This document shows positions 1-8,856 of a DNA stretch of 64,000 nt, piece by piece. Under the pieces are notes generated by a model that was given only the letters and a program-made list of their open reading frames with translations, was not told the DNA's origin and did not search any database. Position 1 is the stretch's first letter. Every line of letters begins with the position of its first letter. Location: contig NZ_CP024608.1 of assembly GCF_002752675.1 (NCBI RefSeq), positions 1,736,001 through 1,800,000 on the forward strand. The letters are read 5' to 3'. Source of the stretch: Massilia violaceinigra. GTDB lineage: Bacteria > Pseudomonadota > Gammaproteobacteria > Burkholderiales > Burkholderiaceae_D. The position numbers were made by a program, and so were the translations under genes.

Positions 1-2
1 GA

Positions 3-74
3 ACCGGCCTGATCCTGGCCGTGCTGGCGGCATTTTTCTTTGCCATGGTATTTATCAAACGTATTTGGCTGTGA
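3..74 (+). CDS. C-terminal end of a small cytochrome-oxidase assembly protein (partial)
   Basis: Only the last 23 codons are in the window. They read as one hydrophobic segment (LILAVLAAFFFAMVFI) followed by a basic end (KRIWL) and a TGA stop 6 bases before the ctaG start. Short single-span proteins of this type sit between the oxidase subunit I gene and ctaG in Burkholderiales and are usually called cytochrome oxidase small assembly protein. The identity is inferred from position and hydrophobic pattern; the start lies upstream of the window. Confidence 0.5.
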   Translation, partial: TGLILAVLAAFFFAMVFIKRIWL

Positions 75-80
75 GCTGAC

Positions 81-635
81 GTGGCGACTGAAGAATCCGG
101 AAAGCTCAAGCTCAATCGCACCATGCTCGGCAAGCTGCTGGTCGTGGCGGTGATCATGTTCGGTTTCGGCTACGCCCTGATTCCCGTGTACAAGCACTTG
201 TGCGAAATGCTGGGAATCAACGTACTGACCCAGTCCGATGGCACGGTGAAGTACGACAAGAATACCCAGATCGATACATCGCGCAAGATCACGATCGAGT
301 TCGATGGCAATTCGCAGGGTCCGTGGCGTTTCCGCCCGACCACGAGTTCGATCGAGGTCCATCCGGGCGAGCTGACCACCGTGCTGTACGAGGTGGTCAA
401 TACGCAGAACCGGACTGTGCAGGCGCAGGCGATTCCCAGCTTCGCGCCGCAACTGGTGATGCAGCACTTTAAAAAAGTCGAGTGCTTCTGCTTCAAGCAG
501 CAGACCTTGAAGGCGAATGAAGCGAAGCAGATGCCGGTGGTGTTCTACATCGATCCGGCCCTGCCGCGCAACGTGAAGACGATGACCTTGTCGTACACGT
601 TTTTCGAGATTGCCGGTACCCAGGCAGCAAAGTAA
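81..635 (+). CDS. ctaG: Cytochrome c oxidase assembly protein CtaG (Cox11 family)
   Basis: Copper chaperone that delivers Cu(I) to the CuB site of cytochrome c oxidase subunit I, anchored in the inner membrane with its copper domain in the periplasm. The 184-residue protein has one transmembrane segment (about residues 15-36), a conserved Cys41 just after it, and the diagnostic copper-binding CFCF motif at residues 135-138. Length matches the family. The GTG start at 81 gives a short basic N-terminus before the membrane span, as is normal for CtaG. It lies between the small assembly protein and a DUF2970 gene, in the usual order upstream of subunit III. The family assignment is secure. Confidence 0.95.
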   Translation: MATEESGKLKLNRTMLGKLLVVAVIMFGFGYALIPVYKHLCEMLGINVLTQSDGTVKYDKNTQIDTSRKITIEFDGNSQGPWRFRPTTSSIEVHPGELTTVLYEVVNTQNRTVQAQAIPSFAPQLVMQHFKKVECFCFKQQTLKANEAKQMPVVFYIDPALPRNVKTMTLSYTFFEIAGTQAAK

Positions 636-643
636 GGGCCGCC

Positions 644-856
644 ATGACGGATGTGAAGCAAGGCAACGAGCACAAGGCGTCTTTCGGCGCCACGATGAAA
701 GCGGTGTTCTGGTCTTTCCTGGGCATCCGCAAGCGCAGCGATTACGAAAAAGATTCGGCCAGCCTGAATCCGGTGCATGTGGTTTTCGCCGGATTGATTG
801 GGGTGATGTTGTTCATTGGCGTGCTGGTGGCATTGGTGAAATTTGCCGTGTCGTAA
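644..856 (+). CDS. DUF2970 small membrane protein of the oxidase operon
   Basis: A 70-residue protein. A charged N-terminal half contains the segment ATMKAVFWSFLGIRK typical of DUF2970, and a single C-terminal transmembrane helix follows (VVFAGLIGVMLFIGVLVALV). It starts 8 bases after ctaG, with AAGG a few bases upstream. DUF2970 genes are regularly found between ctaG and the subunit III gene in Betaproteobacteria, so a role in oxidase assembly or stability is a guess from context only. No biochemical function is known to me. Confidence 0.85.
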   Translation: MTDVKQGNEHKASFGATMKAVFWSFLGIRKRSDYEKDSASLNPVHVVFAGLIGVMLFIGVLVALVKFAVS

Positions 857-929
857 AATCAGCCGCCCGATTAAGTTTTTACAAATTAGCAATAAATTCA
901 CCGCATACAGTTTGATTTAGGAGATGAAG

Positions 930-1790
930 ATGAGTTCACCACACGCCGCCGCACCGTATTATTTTGTGCCGGGCCCGTCCAAATGGCCGATGGCCGCCGG
1001 CTTGTCGCTGCTCGTCACGATGATCGGCGCTTCAGCCTGGGTCAATGACGTATCGTGGGGCCCGGCGGTCAATATCGCCGGCATCCTGGCGACCTTGCTG
1101 GTCATGTACTTCTGGTTCGGCGACGCCATCGGCGAATCCGAAGCGGGCCAGTACGGCAAGCGCATCGATCTGTCGTTCCGCTGGTCGATGAGCTGGTTCA
1201 TCTTCTCCGAAATCATGTTTTTCGGCGCGTTCTTCGGCGCCCTGTTCTACGCGCGCACCATCACCATGCCGTGGCTGGGCGACCTCGATCACAAGATCAT
1301 CTGGCCTGATTTCGCGGCCCAGTGGGGCGGCGCCAGCCCGGCCGGCACCATCGACAGCTTCACGACCATGGGTCCGTTCCCGATCCCGACCATCAACACC
1401 GCGCTGCTGCTGCTGTCGGGCGTAACGCTGACCATTTCGCACCACGCCCTGCGCGCCGGCCACCGTGCCAAGACCGCGTTCTGGCTCGCCGCCACCATCT
1501 TGCTCGGCTTCGTCTTCATGGGCTTCCAGGCCTACGAGTACATGCACGCTTACAGCGACCTGAACCTGAAACTGACCTCGGGCATCTACGGTTCGATCTT
1601 TTACCTGCTGACCGGTTTCCACGGTTTCCACGTGACGCTCGGCGCGATCATGCTGTCGGTGATCCTGTACCGCGTCATGAAGGGCCACTTCACCGCCGAG
1701 AACCACTTCGGCTTCGAAGGCGCCGCCTGGTACTGGCACTTTGTCGACGTCGTCTGGCTCGGCCTGTACATCGTCGTCTACTGGCTGTAA
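930..1790 (+). CDS. ctaE: Cytochrome c oxidase subunit III
   Basis: Core membrane subunit of the aa3-type oxidase; it does not bind redox metals but stabilises subunit I and proton uptake. The protein is 286 residues with about seven hydrophobic helices. It contains family signatures such as GPFPIPTINTALLLLSG, GFHGFHVTLG and the C-terminal WYWHFVDVVW. I chose the ATG at 930 because AGGAG at 919-923 is 6 bases from it; the in-frame ATG at 924 would sit directly against that site. A strong terminator follows, closing the oxidase structural operon. Confidence 0.95.
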   Translation: MSSPHAAAPYYFVPGPSKWPMAAGLSLLVTMIGASAWVNDVSWGPAVNIAGILATLLVMYFWFGDAIGESEAGQYGKRIDLSFRWSMSWFIFSEIMFFGAFFGALFYARTITMPWLGDLDHKIIWPDFAAQWGGASPAGTIDSFTTMGPFPIPTINTALLLLSGVTLTISHHALRAGHRAKTAFWLAATILLGFVFMGFQAYEYMHAYSDLNLKLTSGIYGSIFYLLTGFHGFHVTLGAIMLSVILYRVMKGHFTAENHFGFEGAAWYWHFVDVVWLGLYIVVYWL

Positions 1791-1840
1791 ATGGCGGCAT
1801 GCAGCGGGGGGTGCGCCCTCCGGCAGGTTTAGAACAAGAA

Positions 1841-1886
1841 AAACCGGGGACAGTCCACCAAGCGGTGGCCTGTCCCCGGTTTTTTG
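1841..1886. terminator. Intrinsic terminator after coxIII, likely bidirectional
   Basis: A 13-bp arm AAACCGGGGACAG (1841-1853) pairs with its complement at 1870-1882, with an inner CCACC/GGTGG stem and a T run to 1885. The left flank is A-rich, so it can also work for the convergent DUF2909 gene. Confidence 0.85.
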
Positions 1887-1926
1887 CGGTTGGGAATAAC
1901 CTTGACGGGCTGAGGGCCGCTCAGCG

Positions 1927-2127
1927 TCAGCGAATGCCGGTCGGCGCGATCCAGCCCATCTTGTAGCTGCCCAGCAGCACCAGGAACAGGGTAATCGACA
2001 GGCCCACGCGCATCGCCAGCGCGTGTACCGTGCGGTTGCTCTTGCCCTTGTCGCGCATCAGGAAGAACAGGGCAGAGCCCAGGCTTCCGATAATCAGGAT
2101 GAAGGCAATAGCGACGAGGATTTTCAT
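1927..2127 (-). CDS. DUF2909 (twin transmembrane) small protein
   Basis: A 66-residue membrane protein starting MKILVAIAFILIIGSLGSAL with two hydrophobic helices (about residues 2-24 and 40-58) joined by a charged loop RDKGKSNR. This layout is the DUF2909 or twin-transmembrane family, commonly encoded opposite surf1 next to cytochrome oxidase genes in Betaproteobacteria. A longer reading frame continues upstream on this strand, but it runs antisense through surf1. The ATG at 2127 gives the family-length protein. Function is unknown; the context suggests a link to respiration. Confidence 0.8.
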   Translation of the reverse strand: MKILVAIAFILIIGSLGSALFFLMRDKGKSNRTVHALAMRVGLSITLFLVLLGSYKMGWIAPTGIR

Positions 2128-2163
2128 AATGAGCTCGAATTTTTTGAGTAAGGCACCATTGTA

Positions 2164-2892
2164 ATGCGTATCCGCTTCCGGTTTCGGGCGATCCCCTTCG
2201 TGGCCACGGTGCTGCTGGTGGCGCTCGGCATCGCCCTGGGGCGCTGGCAGGATGGGCGCGCCGCCGAGAAAATCGGTCTGCAGCAGGCCATCACGGCGCG
2301 CGCCGGGGCCGCCCCGCTGGTGCTCGGCGCGGCCCCGCTCACGCCCGCCCAGGTCGAGCTGCGCCCGGTCACCGTCACCGGCACCTTTGTGCGCGACTGG
2401 CCGCTGTTCCTGAACAACCGTCCGCAAGAAGGCAAGGCCGGCTTTTACCTGCTGATGCCGCTGCGCATCGATGGTACTGATATGCACGTGCTGGTGGCGC
2501 GCGGCTGGCTGCCGCGCTACACCGGCCAGTACGACCGCTTGCCGGAGTTCGATACGCCGGCGGGCACGGTGACCGTCACGGGCCTGGCGCGCGCAGGCAT
2601 GGGCAAGGTGATGCAGCTCGGAACGGCGGCGCCGGTCGCGCCCAAGGCCATCCTGCAAAACCTGACGCCGGCCGAGTTCGCGCAAGCGAGCAAGCTGGCG
2701 GTGCAGCCCTTTTTTATCGAGCAAAGCGGCCCGGCGCCGGCCGGCGACAAGCTGGTGCGCAACTGGCCGGCCCCCTCCCTGAACGTGGAAAAACACCAGG
2801 GTTATGCATTTCAATGGTATGCGCTGGCGGTCATGGCGCTGCTCTTTTTCGTGATTACAGGATTTCAACGTGGAACTAAACAAAACGACTAA
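2164..2892 (+). CDS. SURF1-family oxidase assembly protein
   Basis: SURF1/Shy1 proteins assist heme A insertion into cytochrome c oxidase subunit I. This 242-residue protein has the characteristic architecture: an N-terminal membrane helix (RAIPFVATVLLVALGIALG) followed by W28, a periplasmic domain, and a C-terminal helix (YALAVMALLFFVITGF). The motifs RWQDGRAAEK, VTGTFVRDW, NNRPQEGKAGFYLLMPLRI and RGWLPR match the family. Its 3' end overlaps the next gene by 23 bases, so the two are probably translated together. Confidence 0.92.
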   Translation: MRIRFRFRAIPFVATVLLVALGIALGRWQDGRAAEKIGLQQAITARAGAAPLVLGAAPLTPAQVELRPVTVTGTFVRDWPLFLNNRPQEGKAGFYLLMPLRIDGTDMHVLVARGWLPRYTGQYDRLPEFDTPAGTVTVTGLARAGMGKVMQLGTAAPVAPKAILQNLTPAEFAQASKLAVQPFFIEQSGPAPAGDKLVRNWPAPSLNVEKHQGYAFQWYALAVMALLFFVITGFQRGTKQND

Positions 2893-3475
2893 AGCAAGTC
2901 AATGGAGCGGCCGCTGGAAACTGCTGGCCGTGGTCTTCGTGTGCGCGGCGCCGATGCTGTTTTCCTACCTGACTTATTACGTGATCAAGCCGACCGGGCG
3001 CACCAACTACGGGACCCTGATCGAGCCGCAAAAGTACCCGATCCCGCCGGCAATGGGCATCACCACGCTCGACGGCAAGCCGATCGCGCTCGACGCCTAC
3101 AAAGGTAAATGGATCATGCTGCAGGTCGGTCCGGGCGAGTGCCCGCAAGCCTGCCGCGACCAGCTGGTCGCGATGCGCCAGCTGCGCCTGATGCAGGGCA
3201 AGGAAATGGAGCGCATCGAGCGCGTCTGGCTGGTCACGGACGCGACCCCGATCGACACCATGCTCATGCGCGTGGTCGACGGCACCCGCATGCTGCGCGT
3301 GCCGGCCGCGGCCGTGACGTCCTGGCTGCCGGTCGAGCCGGGCGGCAAGGTGGACGAGCACATGTACCTGATCGACCCGATGGGTCACCTGATGATGCGC
3401 TTCCCAAAGCAGCCTGATCCGGCCAAGGTGAAGAAGGACATGTACAAGCTGCTCAAAGCTTCCGCGATCGGTTAA
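2870..3475 (+). CDS. SCO-like thioredoxin-fold membrane protein between surf1 and ctaA
   Basis: A 201-residue protein with one N-terminal membrane helix (about residues 17-37) and a thioredoxin-like domain. It keeps the ligand set of SCO copper chaperones: Cys91 and Cys95 in GECPQACR (CxxxC) and His164 in VDEHMYLIDP, which lines up with the [10 protein letters not shown] histidine of the true SCO protein encoded at 5499. The GTG start at 2870 has an AGGA about 7 bases upstream and lies inside the 3' end of surf1. Databases often call this a hypothetical or cytochrome-oxidase-associated protein. A role in copper or thiol transfer to the oxidase is inferred. Confidence 0.8.
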   Translation: MELNKTTKASQWSGRWKLLAVVFVCAAPMLFSYLTYYVIKPTGRTNYGTLIEPQKYPIPPAMGITTLDGKPIALDAYKGKWIMLQVGPGECPQACRDQLVAMRQLRLMQGKEMERIERVWLVTDATPIDTMLMRVVDGTRMLRVPAAAVTSWLPVEPGGKVDEHMYLIDPMGHLMMRFPKQPDPAKVKKDMYKLLKASAIG

Positions 3476-3478
3476 GCG

Positions 3479-4612
3479 ATGCAGCTCTCGTCCATGGTGC
3501 AACTGGGGTTGATCGGCCTGCTGGCGGCCTGCCTGCCGCTGGCGATGGTCTGGATGTCGTCCGACCCCAATAAATACCGCAAGCTGGTCTGGGTCACGGT
3601 GTTCCTCACGTTCGACCTGATCGTCTTCGGCGCCTTCACGCGCCTGACCGATTCGGGCCTGGGCTGCCCGGACTGGCCGGGCTGCTATGGCGCCGCCAAT
3701 CCCTTCCTCGCGCATGCCGAGATCGTCGCCGCCGAAACTTTGATGCCGACCGGCCCCGTGACCGTGGTCAAGGCCTGGATCGAAATGATCCACCGCTACC
3801 TGGCGATGGGCATTGGCGTGCTGATCGTGGCGCTGATGGGAACCGCCTGGGTTCAGTGGCGCAAGACGCGCCGCGCCGAGTTCGCGCCCGGCCTGCCGAC
3901 GGCGCTGTTCGTGTTCGTGCTGATCCAGGGCGCCTTTGGCGCCTGGACCGTGACGCTCAAGCTGCAGCCGGTCATCGTCACCATCCACCTGCTGCTGGGC
4001 ATGGGCTTGCTGTCGATGCTGGTGTGGCTGGGTGCGCGCCAGAACCGCGCCGCCGCGCTGGCCCATGGGCGCTTTACCGCGCCGGCCGCCGGCGCGCCCA
4101 CCATGCTGTGCCGCCTGGCGCTGGCCGCCGCCGTGGTACTGACGATCCAGATCGCCCTGGGCGGCTGGGTCAGCACCAACTACGCCACCCTGGCCTGCCT
4201 TGATTTCCCACTTTGCAACGGCAACCTGGTGCCCGAGATGGACTTCGAGCATGGCTTTACCCTGTGGCGCGAGCTGGGCAAGACCGCGGCCGGCCACTAC
4301 CTGCCGTTCTCCGCCCTGACCGCGATCCACTGGGTGCACCGCAACTTCGCCTTCGTCGTGCTGGCCGTGCTGGGCCTGGCGGCGTGGCGCGCGCGCGCCC
4401 ATCCGGGCGTGGCCAGGCATGCGCGCGGGATCGCCCTCGTGCTCGCCGTCCAGGCCGCGACCGGCATCGCCACCGTCTACCTGAACTTCCCGCTGACCAT
4501 CGCCGTGCTGCATAACGCCGGCGCCGCGCTGCTGGTGCTGATGGTGACCATGTTAAACTACAAGATCAAGTACCCCTCCGGCCCGGTACTGCAAGCAAGC
4601 CACCACCAATGA
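3479..4612 (+). CDS. ctaA: Heme A synthase (COX15/CtaA family)
   Basis: Oxidises the C8 methyl of heme O to the formyl group of heme A, in the inner membrane. The 377-residue protein has about eight transmembrane helices. It shows family motifs including [20 protein letters not shown] near residue 50, the histidines in [10 protein letters not shown], and the second-half repeat [20 protein letters not shown] with [10 protein letters not shown]. It starts 3 bases after the SCO-like gene and overlaps ctaB by 4 bases (ATGA), so the block is one translationally coupled operon. Confidence 0.94.
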   Translation: MQLSSMVQLGLIGLLAACLPLAMVWMSSDPNKYRKLVWVTVFLTFDLIVFGAFTRLTDSGLGCPDWPGCYGAANPFLAHAEIVAAETLMPTGPVTVVKAWIEMIHRYLAMGIGVLIVALMGTAWVQWRKTRRAEFAPGLPTALFVFVLIQGAFGAWTVTLKLQPVIVTIHLLLGMGLLSMLVWLGARQNRAAALAHGRFTAPAAGAPTMLCRLALAAAVVLTIQIALGGWVSTNYATLACLDFPLCNGNLVPEMDFEHGFTLWRELGKTAAGHYLPFSALTAIHWVHRNFAFVVLAVLGLAAWRARAHPGVARHARGIALVLAVQAATGIATVYLNFPLTIAVLHNAGAALLVLMVTMLNYKIKYPSGPVLQASHHQ

Positions 4613-5502
4613 CAACCCAGACCGCAACACACAAAACCGCCAACCGCGCCGCCCAGTACTGGGCGCTGACCAAACCGAGAGTCACCCAGCTGGCCGTGTT
4701 CTGCGCCGTGATCGGCATGCTGCTGGCCACCGAAGGCATGCCCAACTGGCGCATCCTGGTGCCGGCCACGGTCGGCATCTGGCTGCTGGCCGGCGCCGCG
4801 TTCGCCGTCAACTGCCTGCTCGAAGCCGAGATCGATGCGCGCATGGCGCGCACCGCGCGCCGCGCCACCGCCATGGGCGAGCTGACCAAGACCCAGACCA
4901 TGATCTTTTCGGCCATCATCGGCGGCGCCGGCATGGCCGTGCTGTACACGATGGTCAATCCGCTGACCATGTGGCTCACCTTCGTGACCTTTGTCGGCTA
5001 CGCCGTCATCTACACCATGATCCTGAAACCGGCCACGCCGCAAAACATCGTCATCGGCGGCCTGTCGGGCGCCATGCCGCCGGCGCTCGGCTGGGCCGCG
5101 GTCGCCAACGACGTGCCGATGCAAGCCTGGCTGCTGGTGCTGATCATTTTCGTGTGGACCCCGCCGCACTTCTGGGCGCTGGCCATGTACCGGCGCGACG
5201 ACTATGCGCGCTCCGGTTTGCCGATGCTGCCGGTCACGCACGGCATGAACTTCACCGGTTTCCACGTCTGGCTGTATTCGATCGCGCTGGCGGCCACCAC
5301 GCTGCTGCCGTACGCGGTGCGCATGAGCGGACACATCTACCTGGCCTCGGCCGTGGTGCTCAATGCCGTGTTCCTGTGGCATGGCTGGCAGGTGTACCGC
5401 CACTATTCCGACCAGGTGGCGCGCAAGGCGTTCACCTGGTCCATCATTTACCTGTCGCTGCTGTTTGCTGCCTTGCTGCTCGACCACTACGTCAAATTAT
5501 GA
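4609..5502 (+). CDS. ctaB: Protoheme IX farnesyltransferase (heme O synthase)
   Basis: UbiA-superfamily membrane prenyltransferase that adds farnesyl to heme B to make heme O, the substrate of CtaA encoded just upstream. The 297-residue protein begins its core with [21 protein letters not shown]. It has the prenyl-diphosphate-binding region [19 protein letters not shown], in which the first acidic position is Glu, and the second motif [18 protein letters not shown]. About nine transmembrane helices are visible. It overlaps ctaA and sco at ATGA junctions. Confidence 0.95.
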   Translation: MTTQTATHKTANRAAQYWALTKPRVTQLAVFCAVIGMLLATEGMPNWRILVPATVGIWLLAGAAFAVNCLLEAEIDARMARTARRATAMGELTKTQTMIFSAIIGGAGMAVLYTMVNPLTMWLTFVTFVGYAVIYTMILKPATPQNIVIGGLSGAMPPALGWAAVANDVPMQAWLLVLIIFVWTPPHFWALAMYRRDDYARSGLPMLPVTHGMNFTGFHVWLYSIALAATTLLPYAVRMSGHIYLASAVVLNAVFLWHGWQVYRHYSDQVARKAFTWSIIYLSLLFAALLLDHYVKL

Positions 5503-6086
5503 TCAAAAAATTGCTCGCCCTGTGCGCGCTGGGCCTGCTGCTGGCCGCGTGCGACAAACCGGCCGCCAAGCCGCTTAGTTTCCAGAACACCGACCTGACC
5601 GGCTTGCCGTACGCGCGCGAATTCGCGCTGACCGACCACAACGGCAAGCCGCGCACCCTGGCCGACTTCAAGGGCAAGGTGGTGGTGATGTTTTTCGGCT
5701 TTACCCAGTGTCCGGACGTGTGCCCGACCACCATGGCCGAAATGGCGGCGGTGATGAAGGAACTCGGTCCCAAGGCCGACCAGGTGCAGGTGCTGTTCGT
5801 CACCATCGACCCCGCGCGCGACACCAGGGAGTTGCTGGCCCAGTACGTGCCGGCGTTCGACCCGCGCTTCCTCGGCCTGTACGGCGACGCCGAAGCCACC
5901 GCCAAGGTCGCCAAGGAATTCAAGGTGTTCTACGCCAAGGTCGACGGCAAGGCCGAGGGCAGCTATTCGATGGACCACACCGCGGCCAGCTATGTATTCG
6001 ACCGCAACGGCAAGGTCCGGCTGTTCGTGCGTCATGGCAAGGGTCCGGGCCCGATCGTGCACGACATCAAACAATTGCTCGACTGA
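5499..6086 (+). CDS. SCO1/SenC/PrrC-family copper chaperone lipoprotein
   Basis: Delivers copper to, or reduces the cysteines of, the CuA site of cytochrome oxidase subunit II. The 195-residue protein begins [18 protein letters not shown], a lipoprotein signal with the lipobox cysteine at residue 18, so it should be anchored on the periplasmic face. The copper ligands are Cys71 and Cys75 in QCPDVCPT and His160 in [12 protein letters not shown]. The ATG at 5499 overlaps the ctaB stop (ATGA). A longer upstream reading in the same frame would run through ctaB and lack a signal peptide, so it was rejected. Confidence 0.93.
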   Translation: MIKKLLALCALGLLLAACDKPAAKPLSFQNTDLTGLPYAREFALTDHNGKPRTLADFKGKVVVMFFGFTQCPDVCPTTMAEMAAVMKELGPKADQVQVLFVTIDPARDTRELLAQYVPAFDPRFLGLYGDAEATAKVAKEFKVFYAKVDGKAEGSYSMDHTAASYVFDRNGKVRLFVRHGKGPGPIVHDIKQLLD

Positions 6087-6113
6087 TCCACCTACTTACC
6101 TGACGGGGCGACC

Positions 6114-7175
6114 ATGGAACAGGAACGCGGCAGCAAGAATTACGCCTACATGGGCGCCATCGCGCTGCTCACCATCGGTTGCCTGTACGTGCTGCGGCCA
6201 TTCCTGGCGGCGATCCTGTTCGCCGCCGCCATCGTGATCTCTTCCTGGCCGATCTACCTGTACGTGCTGGGGCGCATGCGCGGACGCCGTACCCTGGCCG
6301 CGCTGACCCTGACCTTGACCCTGACCTGCCTGGTGATCCTGCCGATCGCGCTGGTCGCCTACAACCTGGCCGACGATATCGGGCGCTTTTACGACCAGCT
6401 CAAAACCGCCGTGGCCACCGGCCACGTCGAGCCGCCGGCCTGGCTGCGCCAGATTCCTCTGGTCGGCGAAACGCTGTACACCTACGTGGGCAATCTGGTG
6501 TCGAGCCGCGAGCAGATGATGGCACTGGCCCAGCGCCTGCTGGAGCCGGCGCGCCATTACCTGCTGGGCGGCGGCATCGTGCTTGGCGCCGGCGTCGCGC
6601 AGATGAGCCTGGCCGCGTTCGTCAGTTTCTTCCTGTACCGCGATGGCCACACTTTGCTCATTGCCATCGGCGTGGCCATGGACCGCATCATCGGCGAGCG
6701 CGCGCAGAGGATCGCCAGCACCGTCAGCCAGACCGTGCGCGGCGTCATGTACGGTTTGCTGGGAACGGCGCTGGCGCAGGCGCTGGTGGCCGCCATCGGG
6801 TTCGTGATTGCCGGGGTGCCGGCGGTGCCGCTGCTGGCCGTGGCCACCTTCGTCATGTCGCTGGTGCCGGTCGGCCCGCCGATCATCTGGGGCGGGGCGG
6901 CGATCTGGCTGTTCAACCAGGGCCAGACCGGCTGGGCCATCTTCATGGTGGTGTGGGGATTGGTGCTCATCAGCGGCGTCGACAACGTGGTCAAGCCGAT
7001 GCTGATCAGCCGCGGCAGCAGCCTGCCGTTCCTGCTGGTGTTGTTGGGCGTATTGGGCGGGGTGCTGGCCTTCGGTTTTGTCGGCCTGTTCATCGGCCCG
7101 ACCCTGCTGGCGGTGGGTTACTCGCTGATGCGTGAATGGACCGGCATCGAGCCGGCGGTCGTCAACGACGTCTAG
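6114..7175 (+). CDS. AI-2E/PerM-family membrane permease
   Basis: A 353-residue polytopic protein with about seven to eight transmembrane helices. It has a central soluble stretch (residues about 70-150) and the family C-terminal segment VSLVPVGPPIIWGGAAIWLF, followed by DNVVKPMLISRGSSLPFLLVLLGVLGG and GFVGLFIGPTLLAVG. Those patterns define the AI-2E transporter (PerM/YdiK) family, whose real substrates are mostly unproven and include Na+/H+ exchange in some members. It starts 27 bases after sco, so it may be transcribed with it, but nothing ties it functionally to the oxidase. Confidence 0.85.
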   Translation: MEQERGSKNYAYMGAIALLTIGCLYVLRPFLAAILFAAAIVISSWPIYLYVLGRMRGRRTLAALTLTLTLTCLVILPIALVAYNLADDIGRFYDQLKTAVATGHVEPPAWLRQIPLVGETLYTYVGNLVSSREQMMALAQRLLEPARHYLLGGGIVLGAGVAQMSLAAFVSFFLYRDGHTLLIAIGVAMDRIIGERAQRIASTVSQTVRGVMYGLLGTALAQALVAAIGFVIAGVPAVPLLAVATFVMSLVPVGPPIIWGGAAIWLFNQGQTGWAIFMVVWGLVLISGVDNVVKPMLISRGSSLPFLLVLLGVLGGVLAFGFVGLFIGPTLLAVGYSLMREWTGIEPAVVNDV

Positions 7176-7341
7176 GCAGATTCCCACCCGGTGGTGAGTG
7201 CCGTTCGATTAAGACCTTGTAGCCTCGAAACTTAGCTCTGTCATTTCTGCCATTGGCAGATGACTTCCCGTCTCTCCAGGAACTGGTCTCTCGACTCGAT
7301 GGCGTTAGGTTCAGCGGTTTTCTGACCATGAATTTCAAAAC

Positions 7342-7420
7342 CGTCCTTCCCGCGCAGGCGGGAATCCAAGGCATCTTTGCTAAGCGACGGAGCCTTGGAT
7401 TCCCGCCGCGGGAATGACGA
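7342..7420. repeat. REP-like nested palindromic element
   Basis: Two small palindromes (TTCCCGCGCAGGCGGGAA and TTCCCGCCGCGGGAA) face each other and form a larger inverted repeat. Its 15-bp arms GCGGGAATCCAAGGC (7358-7372) and its exact complement (7392-7406) have 19 bases between them. A GC-richer element of the same design lies at 62551-62657. The rest of the 7176-7457 gap has no gene I can recognise. Confidence 0.7.
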
Positions 7421-7457
7421 CGCTTCCGACCTCAGTCCTGCCTCCGGGGCAGTGTGC

Positions 7458-8798
7458 CTAGTCCTGCTCGTCCGTGTCGATCGTGCGCTCGATCTGCGGG
7501 ATTACCTTGATCAGCACAATGCGCGGACCGTTCATCTTCTTGACCACGATGTCGAAGTGGGGGAATTCAATCCGCTGGCCCTGCTTGGGAATGTCACCCA
7601 GCTTGACCATCAGCAAACCACCCACCGATTCCACTTCATCCAGTCCCAGCGTCTCGTTATCGATATCGATGCCGAGAATGCGTTCGAGCGAGAAGATCGG
7701 CAGGCTGGCCTTGCCGATCAGGGTGCCGTCCGGCTGGCGCAGCCAATCGTTTTCGTTGAGGCGGAATTCGTCGCGGATTTCACCGACCATGGCGCCGAGC
7801 AGGTTGTCGAGCGTGATGAAGCCGACCGGGCGCTTGCCCTTTTCACCGATCAGCGCAAAGTGCGGCGCACCGTCGCGGAAACGGCGGAACATTTGCTGCG
7901 CCGGGGTGCGCGCCGACATCGTTTCGACCGGACGCAGGAACTGGTTCAGGTCCTTGATCGGACGCCCGGCCTGCTGGGCGAAAAACAAATCCTTCAGGTG
8001 AATCACGCCGAGCACGTCTTCGCCATTGGTATCGAAGTAGGGATAGCGGCTGAAACGGTTTCTCACCACGGTCTGCAAATTGTCTTGCAGCGATTTGCTG
8101 GCGTGCAGGGCGATGACTTCATTGATCGGACGCATCAGGTCGGCCACCGACAGCTGGCTGAAGTCGAGCGACTGGGCCAGGATGTGGCGCTCGTCGCGGG
8201 TGAATTTTTCGCCGGGCTGGCTGGTGCGCAGGATCAGCTTGAGTTCATCGGTGGAATAGTGCGCGTCATGCCCGCCCGGACCGGACAGGCCCGCCAGGCG
8301 CAGCACCATGTTGGCGCTGCCGTTGAGCACGTAAATGGCGGGGTACATCGACCAGTAGAACACGTACAGCGCCGGCGCGGTCCACAGGCCGACCACTTCC
8401 GGATTGCGGATCGCCAGCGATTTCGGCGCCAGCTCGCCGACCACGATGTGCAGGAAGGAAATCACGCTGAAGGCGACCACGAACGATACCGTATGGATGA
8501 TTTTCTCGGAATCGATGCCGATCATGCCGAACACGGGTTCGAGGATGCTGGCAAAGGCCGGTTCGCCCACCCAGCCCAGGCCCAGCGAGGCAAGGGTGAT
8601 GCCCAGCTGGCAGGCCGACAGGTAGGCGTCGAGCTGGCCGTGGACCTTGCCCAGCAGGCGCCCGCGCAGGCCCTGGCTCTTGGCGATGGCGCGCACGCGG
8701 GTTTTTCGGAGTGTGACGATGCCGAATTCGGCGGCCACGAAAAAGCCATTGAGCGCGACCAGGAACAGGGCGAGCAGGACCAGTAAGGCATTTTGCAT
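7458..8798 (-). CDS. CorC/HlyC-family membrane protein (DUF21 plus CBS pair)
   Basis: A 446-residue protein starting MQNALLVLLALFLVALNGFF. The N-terminal DUF21 membrane domain (residues about 1-200) includes EFGIVTLRKTRVR and VVGELAPKSLAI. Two CBS modules (VADLMRPINEVIAL and FALIGEKGKRPVGFITLDNLLGAMVGEI) and a C-terminal CorC_HlyC domain ending in VVKKMNGPRIVLIKVIPQIE follow. Members affect Mg2+/Co2+ efflux or resistance; the hemolysin name is historical. The ATG at 8798 matches the family start, since the frame continues upstream only through the neighbouring antisense region. A paralogue is encoded at 38354. Confidence 0.88.
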   Translation of the reverse strand: MQNALLVLLALFLVALNGFFVAAEFGIVTLRKTRVRAIAKSQGLRGRLLGKVHGQLDAYLSACQLGITLASLGLGWVGEPAFASILEPVFGMIGIDSEKIIHTVSFVVAFSVISFLHIVVGELAPKSLAIRNPEVVGLWTAPALYVFYWSMYPAIYVLNGSANMVLRLAGLSGPGGHDAHYSTDELKLILRTSQPGEKFTRDERHILAQSLDFSQLSVADLMRPINEVIALHASKSLQDNLQTVVRNRFSRYPYFDTNGEDVLGVIHLKDLFFAQQAGRPIKDLNQFLRPVETMSARTPAQQMFRRFRDGAPHFALIGEKGKRPVGFITLDNLLGAMVGEIRDEFRLNENDWLRQPDGTLIGKASLPIFSLERILGIDIDNETLGLDEVESVGGLLMVKLGDIPKQGQRIEFPHFDIVVKKMNGPRIVLIKVIPQIERTIDTDEQD

Positions 8799-8856
8799 AG
8801 AGAGTGGTGTTAGTTTTTCGCTTGGCCACAGGGGACCGGGATGGACATTGTACCGT

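Noticed and set aside
2876..4513. Long minus-strand frames opposite ctaA and the SCO-like gene, and similar ones opposite ftsI (43565-45658), murE (45529-47589) and murF (46881-48560)
   Set aside because: All are opposite secure genes and have only GC-driven residue content.
5499..6086. A longer start for sco at 4971 inside ctaB, giving 371 residues
   Set aside because: The added part is the out-of-frame reading of ctaB and would hide the lipoprotein signal beginning at 5499.
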